DNA of 64,000 nt from Sporosarcina sp. FSL K6-1508 (GCF_038007465.1 NZ_JBBOXF010000001.1:4599001-4663000), one strand, 5' to 3'. Positions 50,572 to 59,840 are shown, numbered from the stretch's first letter. The notes: generated from the letters alone by a model not told the origin. Numbers and translations are program-made.

Positions 50572-50697
50572 CTAGCGATTTATTGCTGAGGATTCCTTAC
50601 TAACCTCCAGCTCTCTATCCGTCATCCATTTTAGCGTTGCTTTTATTCCATCACTATACGATGTTGCAGGTACTGGACCGATACTAATTTCGTATTT
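50572..50697 (-). pseudogene. C-terminal remnant of an NAD-dependent epimerase/dehydratase-like gene
   Basis: The minus strand reads KYEISIGPVPATSYSDGIK followed by ATLKWM and ends at a TAG (50572-50574). Just upstream an in-frame TAG separates it from DILYAFNG. The pattern resembles the end of NAD-dependent sugar epimerases, where GI-K-T-WM closes the domain. There is no start and no upstream body, so it is a decayed fragment. Family assignment is tentative. Confidence 0.4.
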
Positions 50698-50821
50698 CTA
50701 ACCATTAAATGCATAAAGAATATCCACAGGCGCAAATCATATCTAATTAAAACGTAATTTCTATCCTATTTCGACAATTAACCGTATAATACGAGGAAAC
50801 CTCTATAAGGGAGTTAATTAA

Positions 50822-52573
50822 ATGAGCCTGACTAAAGAACAACTACAAAAACAAATCCTTGCATCGCAACGGAAGCAACGGGCAGATTTCATCTTACGCA
50901 ATGCACAGGTTGCAGATGTTTTTTCGTTGCGTTGGATTAGAGCTGATATCGTCATAACAAACGGGGTAATTGTGGCTGTTGACGAGCACGGATTGTTTGA
51001 AGCCACTCAAGAGGAAGATGCAACTGGACAGTTTGTCATCCCAGGGTTAATTGACGGGCATATTCATATCGAATCATCGCTCGTGACCCCTTCTGAATTT
51101 AGTCGCGTCATGCTTCCTCATGGGGTAACAGCTGTCATTACAGATCCCCATGAGATCGCAAATGTTGCCGGGGCTGAAGGGATTCAATTTATGATTGATG
51201 ACGCAGCATCGTGCGAAATGGATATTTTCGTTATGCTTCCTTCAAGCGTCCCTGCAACACCGTTTGAGCATGCCGGCGCGGTTCTGAGAGCTTCAGATTT
51301 ACAACCCTTTTTAGCAAATGTATCCGTCTTAGGTTTGGCAGAAGTGATGGATTTCCCGTCTGTCCTGAATGCAGAATCCGAAATCATCGATAAGTTACTC
51401 ATGGCGCGCGAAGCAAATGTGATGATCGACGGACACTGTGCAGGCCTTAATTCAGATCAGATTCGGGGCTACCGCGCTGCTAGTATTCATACTGATCATG
51501 AATGCGTCACGGCAGAAGAAGCGTTGGACCGTGTTTCTCAAGGGATGCATGTGCTAATTCGCGAAGGTTCCGCCGCAAAAAACTTGCGCGCGTTACTTCC
51601 TGCTGTCACGCCTCAAAATGCACGCCGATTTCTATTTTGCACAGACGATAAGCATTTGGACGAGTTGTTGGAAGAAGGCAGTATCGATTACGCCATCCGT
51701 CTTGCGATTCAAGAAGGGATGGACCCGCTCCAAGCGATTCAGCTCGCGACCATTAACGCTGCGGAATGCTATCGTTTAGACAATAGAGGTGCGATTGCCC
51801 CGGGATTCGTTGCTGACTTGGTTCTGATTGATGATATAGCAAGTTTTCGTGCGCAGTCAGTTTGGAAAAATGGCGTTAAAGTTGCGGAAAACGGGCAAAT
51901 GCTTAGTTTAAGAGATGAGAAAAGTCCCCCCTCATCACGCATCACGAAAACCGTTCATCTTCCCGAATTAACAGTGGATGACTTTGCTATACCGTTTACG
52001 AATGAAGGGCTCGCTCATGTTATGGAAATCATTCCAAATCAGTTGATGACCTATAAGAAAGTGCTGCAAGTACCTGTTGAAAGCGGACTTTTCAAGCAAG
52101 ATAGTCAGCAGGATTTATTAAAATTAGCCGTCATTGAACGCCATCATGGACTTGGAACTATCGGTCTTGGCATTGTCAATGGTTTTGGATTACGGCGTGG
52201 GGCTGTCGCCACAACCGTTGCACATGACTCCCATAATGTCATTGTTCTTGGAGTCAGTGATGAAGATATGCTGATTGCTGCAGAAGAATTGCAACGCATG
52301 CAAGGCGGATTTGTCATCGTCAATGAAGGGAAAGTGCTCGCTTCACTCGCATTGCCGATTGCTGGGTTAATGACAGATCGTCCTGCAGTGGAAACTACTG
52401 CAAATTTACACAAGTTGCACAATGCATTGCATGAACTTCATCCAGACTTAGACTTTCATTTATTTTTAACATTATCCTTCTTAAGTCTCCCAGTCATTCC
52501 TGAACTGAAATTGACGGATACTGGATTATTTGATGTTAATGAATTTCGTCATATTTCGATTCAGGCGGACTAA
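50822..52573 (+). CDS. ade: Adenine deaminase
   Basis: This 583-residue AdeC-type amidohydrolase converts adenine to hypoxanthine. It has the metal motif GLIDGHIHIESS (about 78), then DPHEIANVAG, MIDGHCAGL and FCTDDKHLDELLEEGSIDYAIR, and an adenine-deaminase C-terminal domain with HHGLGTIGLGIVNGFGL and VAHDSHNVIVLG. The length matches B. subtilis AdeC (577). GGGAG lies 8 nt upstream of the ATG. It is monocistronic with a strong terminator. No purine riboswitch is seen upstream. Confidence 0.93.
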   Translation: MSLTKEQLQKQILASQRKQRADFILRNAQVADVFSLRWIRADIVITNGVIVAVDEHGLFEATQEEDATGQFVIPGLIDGHIHIESSLVTPSEFSRVMLPHGVTAVITDPHEIANVAGAEGIQFMIDDAASCEMDIFVMLPSSVPATPFEHAGAVLRASDLQPFLANVSVLGLAEVMDFPSVLNAESEIIDKLLMAREANVMIDGHCAGLNSDQIRGYRAASIHTDHECVTAEEALDRVSQGMHVLIREGSAAKNLRALLPAVTPQNARRFLFCTDDKHLDELLEEGSIDYAIRLAIQEGMDPLQAIQLATINAAECYRLDNRGAIAPGFVADLVLIDDIASFRAQSVWKNGVKVAENGQMLSLRDEKSPPSSRITKTVHLPELTVDDFAIPFTNEGLAHVMEIIPNQLMTYKKVLQVPVESGLFKQDSQQDLLKLAVIERHHGLGTIGLGIVNGFGLRRGAVATTVAHDSHNVIVLGVSDEDMLIAAEELQRMQGGFVIVNEGKVLASLALPIAGLMTDRPAVETTANLHKLHNALHELHPDLDFHLFLTLSFLSLPVIPELKLTDTGLFDVNEFRHISIQAD

Positions 52574-52582
52574 AAATTAGAG

Positions 52583-52627
52583 GGCATCGCCAGGAGTTAT
52601 TTCTCGACTCATGGCGATGCCTTTTTT
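52583..52627 (+). terminator. Terminator of ade
   Basis: GGCATCGCCA (52583-52592) and TGGCGATGCC (52612-52621) form a perfect stem followed by TTTTTT. Confidence 0.85.
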
Positions 52628-52709
52628 AATTACTATATACGGGATTCTGTTGAATTAAATGTATTCATCTATTTATATCAATTGGCATAAAAACACTCCG
52701 CAATATACT

Positions 52710-52737
52710 TGTAATCACTTTGTAATATAAATGTAAT
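52710..52737 (+). promoter_or_regulatory. WalR box with three half-sites upstream of the LysM-NlpC/P60 gene
   Basis: TGTAAT-N5-TGTAAT-N5-TGTAAT: three identical hexamers spaced exactly 11 bp apart, each matching the WalR consensus TGTWAH. They lie 80-107 bp before the start codon. Confidence 0.7.
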
Positions 52738-52816
52738 TTAACAGTCTATTGTTCTAGTTCTATTAATCCGATAGAATAGATATATAGAACTGTTTGTCGT
52801 GGAGAGGGGAAAATAG

Positions 52817-53551
52817 ATGCAAAAGAGAGCTTTTTCGGTGCTGGCGACATTTGCCCTTGCGACGTTTATCTCAGTCGGGAGTGCAGATGCAGCAACTGAA
52901 TCATACACCGTCAAGCCGGGGGATACACTATGGAAAATCGCTTCGCAGCATAAATTGACCGTTGACGAATTGAAAAGCTTAAACAGTCTTGCTTCTGATT
53001 CGATTAAAACCAATCAAAAATTGACCGTTTCCTCAAAAGAAGTCGTTAGTCAGCAATCAGTAGCAAAAAAACCAAATGCAAAAGTTGGAACTGTTGTAAA
53101 AGAAACATCGTCCACTAACTCTTGGAAGAATGCGGTTGCCACAACAGTGAAGCCAAAGGAACCGACACTTTCCTCTAAAAAGATCTTAACCAACGCTGTC
53201 GAAACTTCACTTCCACTTTTAGGCACACCTTACGTTTGGGCGGGTACAACTACGGAAGGCTTTGACTGCAGCGGATTTATTCATTACGTCTTTAGCCAAG
53301 CAGGACTAAAAATGCCAAGACTCGACACTATTGGAATGCATACTAATTCTTTTAATGTGGACGAGCCAATGCCAGGCGATTTAGTGTTTTTCCAAAATAC
53401 ATACCGCAGCGGCATCTCACACGCTGGAATTTATTTGGGTGATGGGAACTTCATTCACGCAGCTACGCAAAAAGTCGAGATCTCCTCAATTAATTCGATT
53501 TACTGGAAGGATAAATTCACAGCTTTCAAGCGCTTCAATCAGCTTAACTGA
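52817..53551 (+). CDS. LysM and NlpC/P60 D,L-endopeptidase (LytE/LytF-like)
   Basis: This 244-residue secreted protein has a signal peptide (about 1-25, AlaAspAla cleavage). One LysM domain (about 28-74, YTVKPGDTLWKIASQHKLTVDELK) is followed by a Ser/Lys/Thr-rich linker. A C-terminal NlpC/P60 domain (about 125-244) has Cys in GFDCSGFIHYVF and His in GISHAGIYLGDGNFIHAA. It cuts the D-Glu/meso-DAP bond of peptidoglycan and helps cell-wall growth or separation. The SD GAGAGGGG precedes the ATG. Confidence 0.9.
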   Translation: MQKRAFSVLATFALATFISVGSADAATESYTVKPGDTLWKIASQHKLTVDELKSLNSLASDSIKTNQKLTVSSKEVVSQQSVAKKPNAKVGTVVKETSSTNSWKNAVATTVKPKEPTLSSKKILTNAVETSLPLLGTPYVWAGTTTEGFDCSGFIHYVFSQAGLKMPRLDTIGMHTNSFNVDEPMPGDLVFFQNTYRSGISHAGIYLGDGNFIHAATQKVEISSINSIYWKDKFTAFKRFNQLN

Positions 53552-53555
53552 TACC

Positions 53556-53591
53556 AACAGCTTTCCCCAACCTTGGGGAAGCTGTTTTTTT
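53556..53591 (+). terminator. Terminator of the LysM-NlpC/P60 gene
   Basis: AACAGCTTTCCCCAA and TTGGGGAAGCTGTT form a strong stem followed by TTTTTT. Confidence 0.85.
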
Positions 53592-53764
53592 GCATTAATA
53601 GCTTCTGTTTAGGGAGTTCGTCAGAGTCCAAGCGCAATCCTCAAACTTCTTCTCCCCCTAAAATTCTATCTATTCCGCGAGACGATTATAAGCTATAATT
53701 GAATATACACATGTAAAGACACCTTGTTTTATGTTGTGTCGCTCTGGGCATTCGCCTCATACGA

Positions 53765-53823
53765 TAAGAAAAGCGCTGGAGCTAGACACTGCTCCAGGTT
53801 CAAAAACTTATACTTTCTTATCT
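53765..53823. repeat. Dispersed 'GGAGCTAGACA' family, short copy
   Basis: AAGAAAAGCGCTGGAGCTAGACA, CTGCTCCAGGTTCAAAAAC and TATACTTTCTTATCT lie just upstream of the ECF operon. They will be transcribed if the promoter is upstream. The rest of 53592-53857 shows no riboswitch that could be recognised. Confidence 0.7.
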
Positions 53824-53857
53824 TTTAAAAAAACAGAAATAAAGGGGGAAATAATTC

Positions 53858-54460
53858 ATGAAGAAAAACAGTATGTGGTCACTTAATTTCACGACTGCCG
53901 CTCTAGTTCTTATTCCAGCAGCAATCGGCATCAACTATCTAGGAAAATTGTTCGCGGGTCTACTTAAATTGCCACTATGGCTCGACTCAATTGGTACAGT
54001 GCTTGCCAGTATGTTAGCGGGTCCAATTATCGGTGCCATTGCGGGGATTGTGAATAATATTATTTACGGTTTTACAGCCGATCCGATTTCTTTTGTCTAT
54101 GCGATTACATCCGCGGTCATCGGTCTTATCGTCGGAATTATGGCATATAAAGGGTGGATTGCAAACGTTGGAAAAGCACTTGTACTTGGACTCGTTGTCG
54201 GTTTAATCGCTGCTACTGTCTCGACTCCGCTTAATATCATGTTTTGGGGTGGACAAACGGGGAACATTTGGGGTGATGCACTTTTTGCAACAATGATGAC
54301 ACAAGATCTACCGCTTTGGTTTGCATCTTTCGCAGACAGTGTCGTTGTCGATGTTCCTGACAAAATGGCAACCGTACTCATTAGTTTCCTTATTTTTAAA
54401 GGACTGCCGAAGAATTTGACAAATATGTACGACAATCGTTCAGAAATCGAACGACTTTAA
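53858..54460 (+). CDS. ECF transporter substrate-binding S component
   Basis: The 200-residue membrane protein has about five or six helices. It begins MWSLNFTTAALVLIPAAIGINYLG and has Gly/Ala-rich helices (LAGPIIGAIAGIVNNIIYG), which fit ECF-family S components. It is first in a three-gene operon with T and fused A subunits, so this is a dedicated (group I) transporter. The substrate is probably a vitamin or related small molecule but cannot be named. The SD AAAGGGGG precedes the ATG. Confidence 0.82.
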   Translation: MKKNSMWSLNFTTAALVLIPAAIGINYLGKLFAGLLKLPLWLDSIGTVLASMLAGPIIGAIAGIVNNIIYGFTADPISFVYAITSAVIGLIVGIMAYKGWIANVGKALVLGLVVGLIAATVSTPLNIMFWGGQTGNIWGDALFATMMTQDLPLWFASFADSVVVDVPDKMATVLISFLIFKGLPKNLTNMYDNRSEIERL

Positions 54461-54482
54461 AAGGCTGCAAAGGAGGATTTCC

Positions 54483-55250
54483 GTGAAAAACATGACACTG
54501 TATGTAAATAAGGATTCGGTCATCCATGACGTTGATCCACTTACAAAGCTTTTATTCGTCTTTATATCGATTGCATTGACGTATATCCTGCCGACTCATT
54601 TATTTATCATCTGTGTCTTGGCATTTACACTCCTTCTACTCCTTACCGGTAAAGTGTTCAAGTACATTTTACCGGTTATTGGTGTTAGCCTGCTGTTGAT
54701 TATTTCTATTATCATCGTTCAAGGTTTCTTTCATCCGGACCGGGCGACGATTCTTTTTGAAATTGGTTCTCTTCCTATCTATAAGGAGGGATTCGCATTC
54801 GCTTTGCTCCTCACCCTCCGTATCATTAATATGGTGTGTGCGTTCGGTGTCCTTATCTTAACAACGAAACCGGATAATCTTGTCGAATCGCTTATTAATA
54901 AAGGAATGTCTCCTAAAATCGGCTATGTTTTTCTGTCAGTTTTGCAGATTATCCCGCAAATGATAGCCATGACCGGTAAAATTACCGATGCACAGCGAGC
55001 CCGTGGAATGGAAACAGAAGGTAAATTACTGACGCGCATCAAGTCATTTATCCCGCTTCTCGGTCCAGTTATCCTTAATTCATTGAACGATACGCGTGAA
55101 AGGTCTATCGCACTTGAAATACGCGGATTCAATGCAAAGGGAACGAAAACATTTGTAAATGAATCCTTTCATTATAAATACGGCCTCATCTTGAAAATCA
55201 TACTTGTTATCCTATTAATTGCCGCTATAGTCTGGAGGATTGTTTCATGA
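54483..55250 (+). CDS. ECF transporter T component (EcfT)
   Basis: The 255-residue EcfT protein has four to six membrane helices and cytoplasmic coupling helices with the Ala-Arg-Gly motif seen as AQRARGMETEG and a second at IALEIRGFNAKGT. It links the S component to the ATPases. AAAGGAGG lies upstream of the GTG start, which is 22 bp after the S gene. The gene overlaps the ATPase gene by 4 bp (ATGA). Confidence 0.9.
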   Translation: MKNMTLYVNKDSVIHDVDPLTKLLFVFISIALTYILPTHLFIICVLAFTLLLLLTGKVFKYILPVIGVSLLLIISIIIVQGFFHPDRATILFEIGSLPIYKEGFAFALLLTLRIINMVCAFGVLILTTKPDNLVESLINKGMSPKIGYVFLSVLQIIPQMIAMTGKITDAQRARGMETEGKLLTRIKSFIPLLGPVILNSLNDTRERSIALEIRGFNAKGTKTFVNESFHYKYGLILKIILVILLIAAIVWRIVS

Positions 55251-56920
55251 ATAGTATCCGTGTTAAAAATCTGAAATATAAATATCCGAACACCGATACG
55301 TTTGCGCTTGACGGCATTTCTTTCACAATTGAAAAAGGTGAATTCATCGGTATTGCAGGTATGAATACTGCCGGTAAAACCACCCTTTGCTATGCACTCA
55401 GCGGGTTGGTTCCCCACTTTTTCAAAGGCGCATACGGCGGAGATGTTTTCATTAACGACATGGACGTACTTGGACACGAAATCAGTGCGATTACAGCGAA
55501 AGTTGGGCTTGTTTTTGAAAACCCTTTTTCCCAAATGACCGGCGCTAAATTTACGGTTTATGATGAAATTGCGTTCGGGCTTGAAAACTTAGGCATCCCT
55601 CGTGATGAAATGCACAGGCGAATTAAAGAAAGTATGCAATTTCTCGACATTGAGACGTTACAGGATAAAAATCCATTTTCCCTTTCTGGGGGGCAAATGC
55701 AGCGTGTCGCAATCGCCAGTGTTGTCGCCATGAAACCTGATATTTTAATACTTGACGAACCAACATCACAGCTAGATCCACAAGGTTCCGAAGAAGTATT
55801 TCGCGTCGTTGAAAACCTCTCGAAAGAAGGAATGACAATCGTAATGGTCGAGCAAAAAATGGAGAAACTTGCCACCTATTCCGATCGAATTTTTCTAATG
55901 CATGAGGGTAAACTGATTGATTCTGGACCGCCGGCAGAAATTTTCTCACGTGATGATTTGTTAACTTTCGGAGTCGAACCGCCCGTTTATACGACAGTCG
56001 CAAAAGCTCTTCAATTAGGTAATAAAGAAACGGGCCTCTATCCGATTTCACTAGAAGAAATGCCGGCAAGTGGATTATCCAGCGAAAAAATACAGATTAT
56101 CAGTGAATCTCCACCTTTAACAAATGCGGGGAATCCTGAAATCGCCGTGAAAGATCTCCAGTTCAGCTATACCGAAGGAAGCCCCATTTTGCATGGAATC
56201 AGCATTACATTAAGCGGTGAACCCACTGCAATTATTGGACAAAATGGTGCAGGAAAAACAACATTCGTTAAATTGTTGAAAGCTTTATTAAAGCCGGATG
56301 CAGGCGATATCCTCATTAATGGCATGAATACGCGTGATTCAACCGCGGCAAAACTCGCAGGAACAATCGGGCTCATTTTCCAAAACCCAAATGACCAGAT
56401 TTTCAAAAATAATGTTCTGGATGAAGTGATGTTTGGGCCGCTCAACGTCGGACAACCACCTGAAATTGCGCGCGCCAATGCAGAGAAGATGCTCGAACGC
56501 GTTGGACTATTGAATAAAGCAGGGGAAAATCCATACGACTTAAGCCTCGCCGAGCGGAAATTGATTGCTGTTGCATCCATTCTTGCAATGGATACCGACA
56601 TTGTTATTTTCGATGAACCGACAATGGGGCAAGATACACGCGGTAAAATAATTTTGAAAAAGATTATTCGCGCGCTACATGCACAAGGTAAACTTGTACT
56701 TTGTATTTTGCATGATATGGATTTTGTCGCCGAGACATTTGGTCGGACGGTTATAGTCAGTAACGGACAATTATTATTCGACGGGCCTACGCGTAATGCT
56801 TTTGCAGAAGAAGCTATTCTTCACACCGCCCGTCTTGAGCAGCCTCATCTTACACAACTAGCCCGTAAGATGGGTTATGAGGGGATTTTATTGAGAGAAA
56901 GTGAAATTAGTAAGGAATAA
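55247..56920 (+). CDS. ECF transporter fused double ATPase (EcfA-A')
   Basis: The 557-residue protein carries two ABC ATPase domains in one chain. Domain 1 (about 1-240) has Walker A GMNTAGKTT, signature LSGGQMQRVAIAS and Walker B ILILDEPTSQLDP. Domain 2 (about 300-530) has Walker A GQNGAGKTT, a degenerate signature LSLAERKLIAVAS and Walker B IVIFDEPTMGQD. Fused A-A' subunits are known in YkoD-type systems. It is co-transcribed with the S and T genes and followed by a strong hairpin. Confidence 0.92.
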   Translation: MNSIRVKNLKYKYPNTDTFALDGISFTIEKGEFIGIAGMNTAGKTTLCYALSGLVPHFFKGAYGGDVFINDMDVLGHEISAITAKVGLVFENPFSQMTGAKFTVYDEIAFGLENLGIPRDEMHRRIKESMQFLDIETLQDKNPFSLSGGQMQRVAIASVVAMKPDILILDEPTSQLDPQGSEEVFRVVENLSKEGMTIVMVEQKMEKLATYSDRIFLMHEGKLIDSGPPAEIFSRDDLLTFGVEPPVYTTVAKALQLGNKETGLYPISLEEMPASGLSSEKIQIISESPPLTNAGNPEIAVKDLQFSYTEGSPILHGISITLSGEPTAIIGQNGAGKTTFVKLLKALLKPDAGDILINGMNTRDSTAAKLAGTIGLIFQNPNDQIFKNNVLDEVMFGPLNVGQPPEIARANAEKMLERVGLLNKAGENPYDLSLAERKLIAVASILAMDTDIVIFDEPTMGQDTRGKIILKKIIRALHAQGKLVLCILHDMDFVAETFGRTVIVSNGQLLFDGPTRNAFAEEAILHTARLEQPHLTQLARKMGYEGILLRESEISKE

Positions 56921-56924
56921 ATAA

Positions 56925-56977
56925 TAGGGGCGGGCCTTTAGTCGACTAATCTCGACTGTAGTCCCGCCCCTAATCTA
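56925..56977. terminator. Bidirectional terminator between the ECF operon and the chemoreceptor
   Basis: TAGGGGCGGG (56925-56934) and CCCGCCCCTA (56963-56972) form a perfect 10-bp stem with an inner GTCGA/TCGAC pair, then ATCTATTTT. It serves both convergent genes. Confidence 0.75.
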
Positions 56978-56979
56978 TT

Positions 56980-58629
56980 TTACAATTGGAATCTGGAAAT
57001 CGTTGCATTTAAATCATCGGTCAATTCACGGAGCGCAGTCACCTTGTCCACTACTTTTTCGATGGATTCAAGTTGTTCTTCTGCAGAGGCGGAAATTTCC
57101 TCACTACCTGCTGCCGTTTGTTCCACGACCGCACTGATGTTTTCGGTATTCTCAAGCACTGTATCATTGAACTGCTTCGAGTTATCCACTCCTGCCACAA
57201 GATTTGTCAATGCCTCGGTAATACTTTCCATCTTTTCTTCAATGTTGGTAAACGTATTCAGTGTTCGCGTCACATTGCCGTCTTGTGCTTTGGCAATTTC
57301 GGCACCTCTTTCAACTGAGTCTGAAATTGAGCCTAGCCCGTTTTTAATCAGATTAACCATATCGAAAATCTGCGCAGTCGCGGTTGTTGATTCATCTGCT
57401 AGTTTCCTGACTTCTGAGGCGACGACTGCGAATCCTTTGCCTGCCTCTCCAGCACGTGCGGCCTCGATTGCCGCATTCAACGCAAGCAGGTTCGTCTGCG
57501 AAGCGATGTTGGATACCGTCTTCGCCATATCTTCAATTCTTATCGCATAGTGTGTAAATTGGGCAGTCGCGTCTTTGATCGATTGCGTTGCTGCGCCATT
57601 GCTGTCGATAAGCTCACGCTGTTCATCGATGGCGCGGCGCCCTTCCATGATTGCCGCGTTAGCCATTGCTGCCGAATCAGCCGAATTTCTTGCCCGGTCG
57701 ACATTAAGACCAAATTCTCCATTCATCCGCTCTATGAGCTCAACCGAACTTTGCAAGTCTTCGGAGATGCTTTGAGTTCCCTTTGCAAGCTCTTCCGTCG
57801 AGAGCGTCACTTGGTTGCTCGCCTCGGCAAGATAACGGTTTTCCATCTCAAGCTCTTTTGTATAGTCATCCACTTTCCGACTCGCCCCGTCAACTGATTG
57901 TAAAAGTGTCCGCAACTGATTGGTCATCGAGGTGAATGAATGGTTCAATTGTCCAAGTTCATCTTTTTTATCATATTGAATCGGCTCGACAACAAGATTG
58001 CCTGCTGCAATTTCTTCCGCGTTCGCGGCAAGCTTCTTGAGAGGATTTGTAATTGCATTTGCAAGCCGGATGATGATTACCATCGTTCCCATGATGACAA
58101 GTATGCTTCCTATAATCGCAAATGTAATTATGCCTTTAATTTTAGAGGCAAGTGCTTCTTGTAAATAGTCGTAATGAGCAGATGTATAGAGATCTACCAT
58201 ATAAATATCATTGACAATACCCACATTCCGCAGTGATTGCCGATTGATTTCAGCAGAGTTATTTTCCTCAACAGCTACAAGCGCTTCTTCTTTCAACGAA
58301 CCAAATTTCTCTTGTGCTTTTAAAAGAATTTGCCTCGGCTCTTTCTCTTTTACAAGATTGTCCGCAATCGTGAATTTTTCAGAAGTAAACTCAAGCTGCT
58401 TGCGTACGTCCTCTTTATTCCCGTCTGTCATATTGTAGGCAAGTGTATTTAAACTTTCCATCGATGCTTTCGTTTCTGCATTCACATCATGCACCGCTAA
58501 TAGCACGTTGACATAATCACTGCTCGTATTTTGAATCGCCAGCATCCTGAATATAATAACTGCAATCATCACAATCGATAGGCCGAGTACGAAAAGTGAA
58601 TTGATTATTATTTTTTTCTTTATTGTCAT
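56980..58629 (-). CDS. Methyl-accepting chemotaxis protein next to a BMP lipoprotein
   Basis: This 549-residue receptor has a membrane helix (about 7-28), a short four-helix-bundle extracellular sensor (about 30-172), a second helix (about 174-198), HAMP and a signalling domain with IASQTNLLALNAAIEAARAGEAGKGFAVVASEVRKLADE. The ATG at 58629 is 9 nt after AAGGGG. It lies 16 bp downstream of the BMP lipoprotein gene, so the two are co-transcribed and the lipoprotein may present ligand to it (inference). Confidence 0.9.
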   Translation of the reverse strand: MTIKKKIIINSLFVLGLSIVMIAVIIFRMLAIQNTSSDYVNVLLAVHDVNAETKASMESLNTLAYNMTDGNKEDVRKQLEFTSEKFTIADNLVKEKEPRQILLKAQEKFGSLKEEALVAVEENNSAEINRQSLRNVGIVNDIYMVDLYTSAHYDYLQEALASKIKGIITFAIIGSILVIMGTMVIIIRLANAITNPLKKLAANAEEIAAGNLVVEPIQYDKKDELGQLNHSFTSMTNQLRTLLQSVDGASRKVDDYTKELEMENRYLAEASNQVTLSTEELAKGTQSISEDLQSSVELIERMNGEFGLNVDRARNSADSAAMANAAIMEGRRAIDEQRELIDSNGAATQSIKDATAQFTHYAIRIEDMAKTVSNIASQTNLLALNAAIEAARAGEAGKGFAVVASEVRKLADESTTATAQIFDMVNLIKNGLGSISDSVERGAEIAKAQDGNVTRTLNTFTNIEEKMESITEALTNLVAGVDNSKQFNDTVLENTENISAVVEQTAAGSEEISASAEEQLESIEKVVDKVTALRELTDDLNATISRFQL

Positions 58630-58645
58630 TTCAACTTTCCCCTTA

Positions 58646-59608
58646 TCATTCCATTTTCGATGCTGCTTGTTCAATTAGCGTATCTAAATTGCCTTTTTCA
58701 GTTTCTGACAGTTCCAGCACTCTAAATGGCGCGAGACCCACTCCTTTTTCGGCTAGACCTAGTTCAATGTGACCCGCTTGTATTTCGCTTGTCTCCTTGT
58801 AAGAATGGATGATATCAAACAACGCGCTATCAATATTTTTCATCATGGAGGTAATGACGGCTTGTTCAGCATAAAAATACTGGTCACTATCTACACCAAT
58901 TGCATATATTCCCCTTTTTTCAGCTTCTTCCAGCATGCCTACACCTGTGAAGCCAGCAGCAGCGTAAAGGACATCCGCCTTCTTATCAATCATCTTCGAA
59001 GCCATCTCTGCCCCTAGGTTGTCGTTATCAAAGTCACCGGCGTATTCAGAAAGAATAACGATGTCAGGGTTGATCGACTTTGCCCCTTGGATGAACCCTT
59101 TCTCGAATCGCTGAATGACCGGGGCCTCTACACCGCCAATAAAACCGATTACCTGTGAATCCGAAACTGTTGCTGCCACAATTCCTGCAAGCATACTTCC
59201 TTCGTCTTCCTTAAATGTTACTGACGTTATATTCGCGACTTCCGAAACGGCATCCACAAGAACGAATTTTTGGTCCGGGAAGTCAAGCGCCACCTTTTCC
59301 AACTCCTGCTGACCTGTGAAACCAAGCGCAAACACCAAGTCATTACCGTTTTCGACAAGTTCCCTAAATCCTTTTTCATATGTATCCGTTTCCGCAAGTT
59401 CCAAGTATTCGATGACGATATCATCTTCATCCCGTGCCTTCGTCAAGCCTGCGAATGCCAAATCGGAGAATGACTGATCTCCAAGGCCATTTTCAGAAAG
59501 CATGACACCCACTTTGACCTTTCCCTCGAGTGGATCTTTTTCTTCAAGACCACAGCCACCGAGTATTACCAAAACCGATAAAAGAATTACTAGCCTAGCA
59601 AATTTCAT
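58646..59608 (-). CDS. BMP-family substrate-binding lipoprotein (Med/TmpC-like)
   Basis: The 320-residue lipoprotein (lipobox ILGGC, Cys at residue 19) has a periplasmic-binding-protein fold of the basic membrane protein (PF02608) family: VKVGVMLSENGLGDQSFSDLAFAGL, LVFALGFTGQQELEKVA, IGFIGGVEAPVIQRFEKGFIQGA and VLYAAAGFTGVGMLEEA. Members bind purine nucleosides or act like Med. No ABC transporter genes are adjacent. It is the first gene of an operon with the chemoreceptor. The SD GGAG is 4-5 nt from the ATG. Confidence 0.88.
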   Translation of the reverse strand: MKFARLVILLSVLVILGGCGLEEKDPLEGKVKVGVMLSENGLGDQSFSDLAFAGLTKARDEDDIVIEYLELAETDTYEKGFRELVENGNDLVFALGFTGQQELEKVALDFPDQKFVLVDAVSEVANITSVTFKEDEGSMLAGIVAATVSDSQVIGFIGGVEAPVIQRFEKGFIQGAKSINPDIVILSEYAGDFDNDNLGAEMASKMIDKKADVLYAAAGFTGVGMLEEAEKRGIYAIGVDSDQYFYAEQAVITSMMKNIDSALFDIIHSYKETSEIQAGHIELGLAEKGVGLAPFRVLELSETEKGNLDTLIEQAASKME

Positions 59609-59736
59609 CTACTCCACTCACTTTCACCAATCTATTCTGCTTCTATTACATCGGATAAAATCTGCACTTTTGAACAATAATAGATGAAGTTGTCTGAAGT
59701 CTTACAACTCTAGCCTTTTAGAGGAGTTTAAATACC

Positions 59737-59769
59737 AAAAAGGATTGCACGAAGTGTGCAATCCTTTTT
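59737..59769. terminator. Terminator between the Vpr-like and BMP genes
   Basis: AAAAAGGATTGCAC and GTGCAATCCTTTTT form a perfect stem with A/T flanks. It lies about 90 bp past the minus-strand protease stop. Confidence 0.8.
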
Positions 59770-59779
59770 AACAATTCAA

Positions 59780-59840
59780 CTATATAAGTGAATTCCATTG
59801 AACCGCCGGGACGTTAAGGGACGCCTCCTGCCTCCACCAA
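59780..59840. repeat. Decayed fragment of the MITE-like family
   Basis: CTATATAAGTGAATTCCATTGAACC followed by GGGACGCCTCCTGCCTCCA resembles the left part of the intact element at 46219 with substitutions. The right part is not seen. Confidence 0.45.

Noticed and set aside
53592..53857. Riboswitch upstream of the ECF operon
   Set aside because: No TPP, FMN, cobalamin or preQ1 core motifs were recognised; the region contains a dispersed repeat instead.
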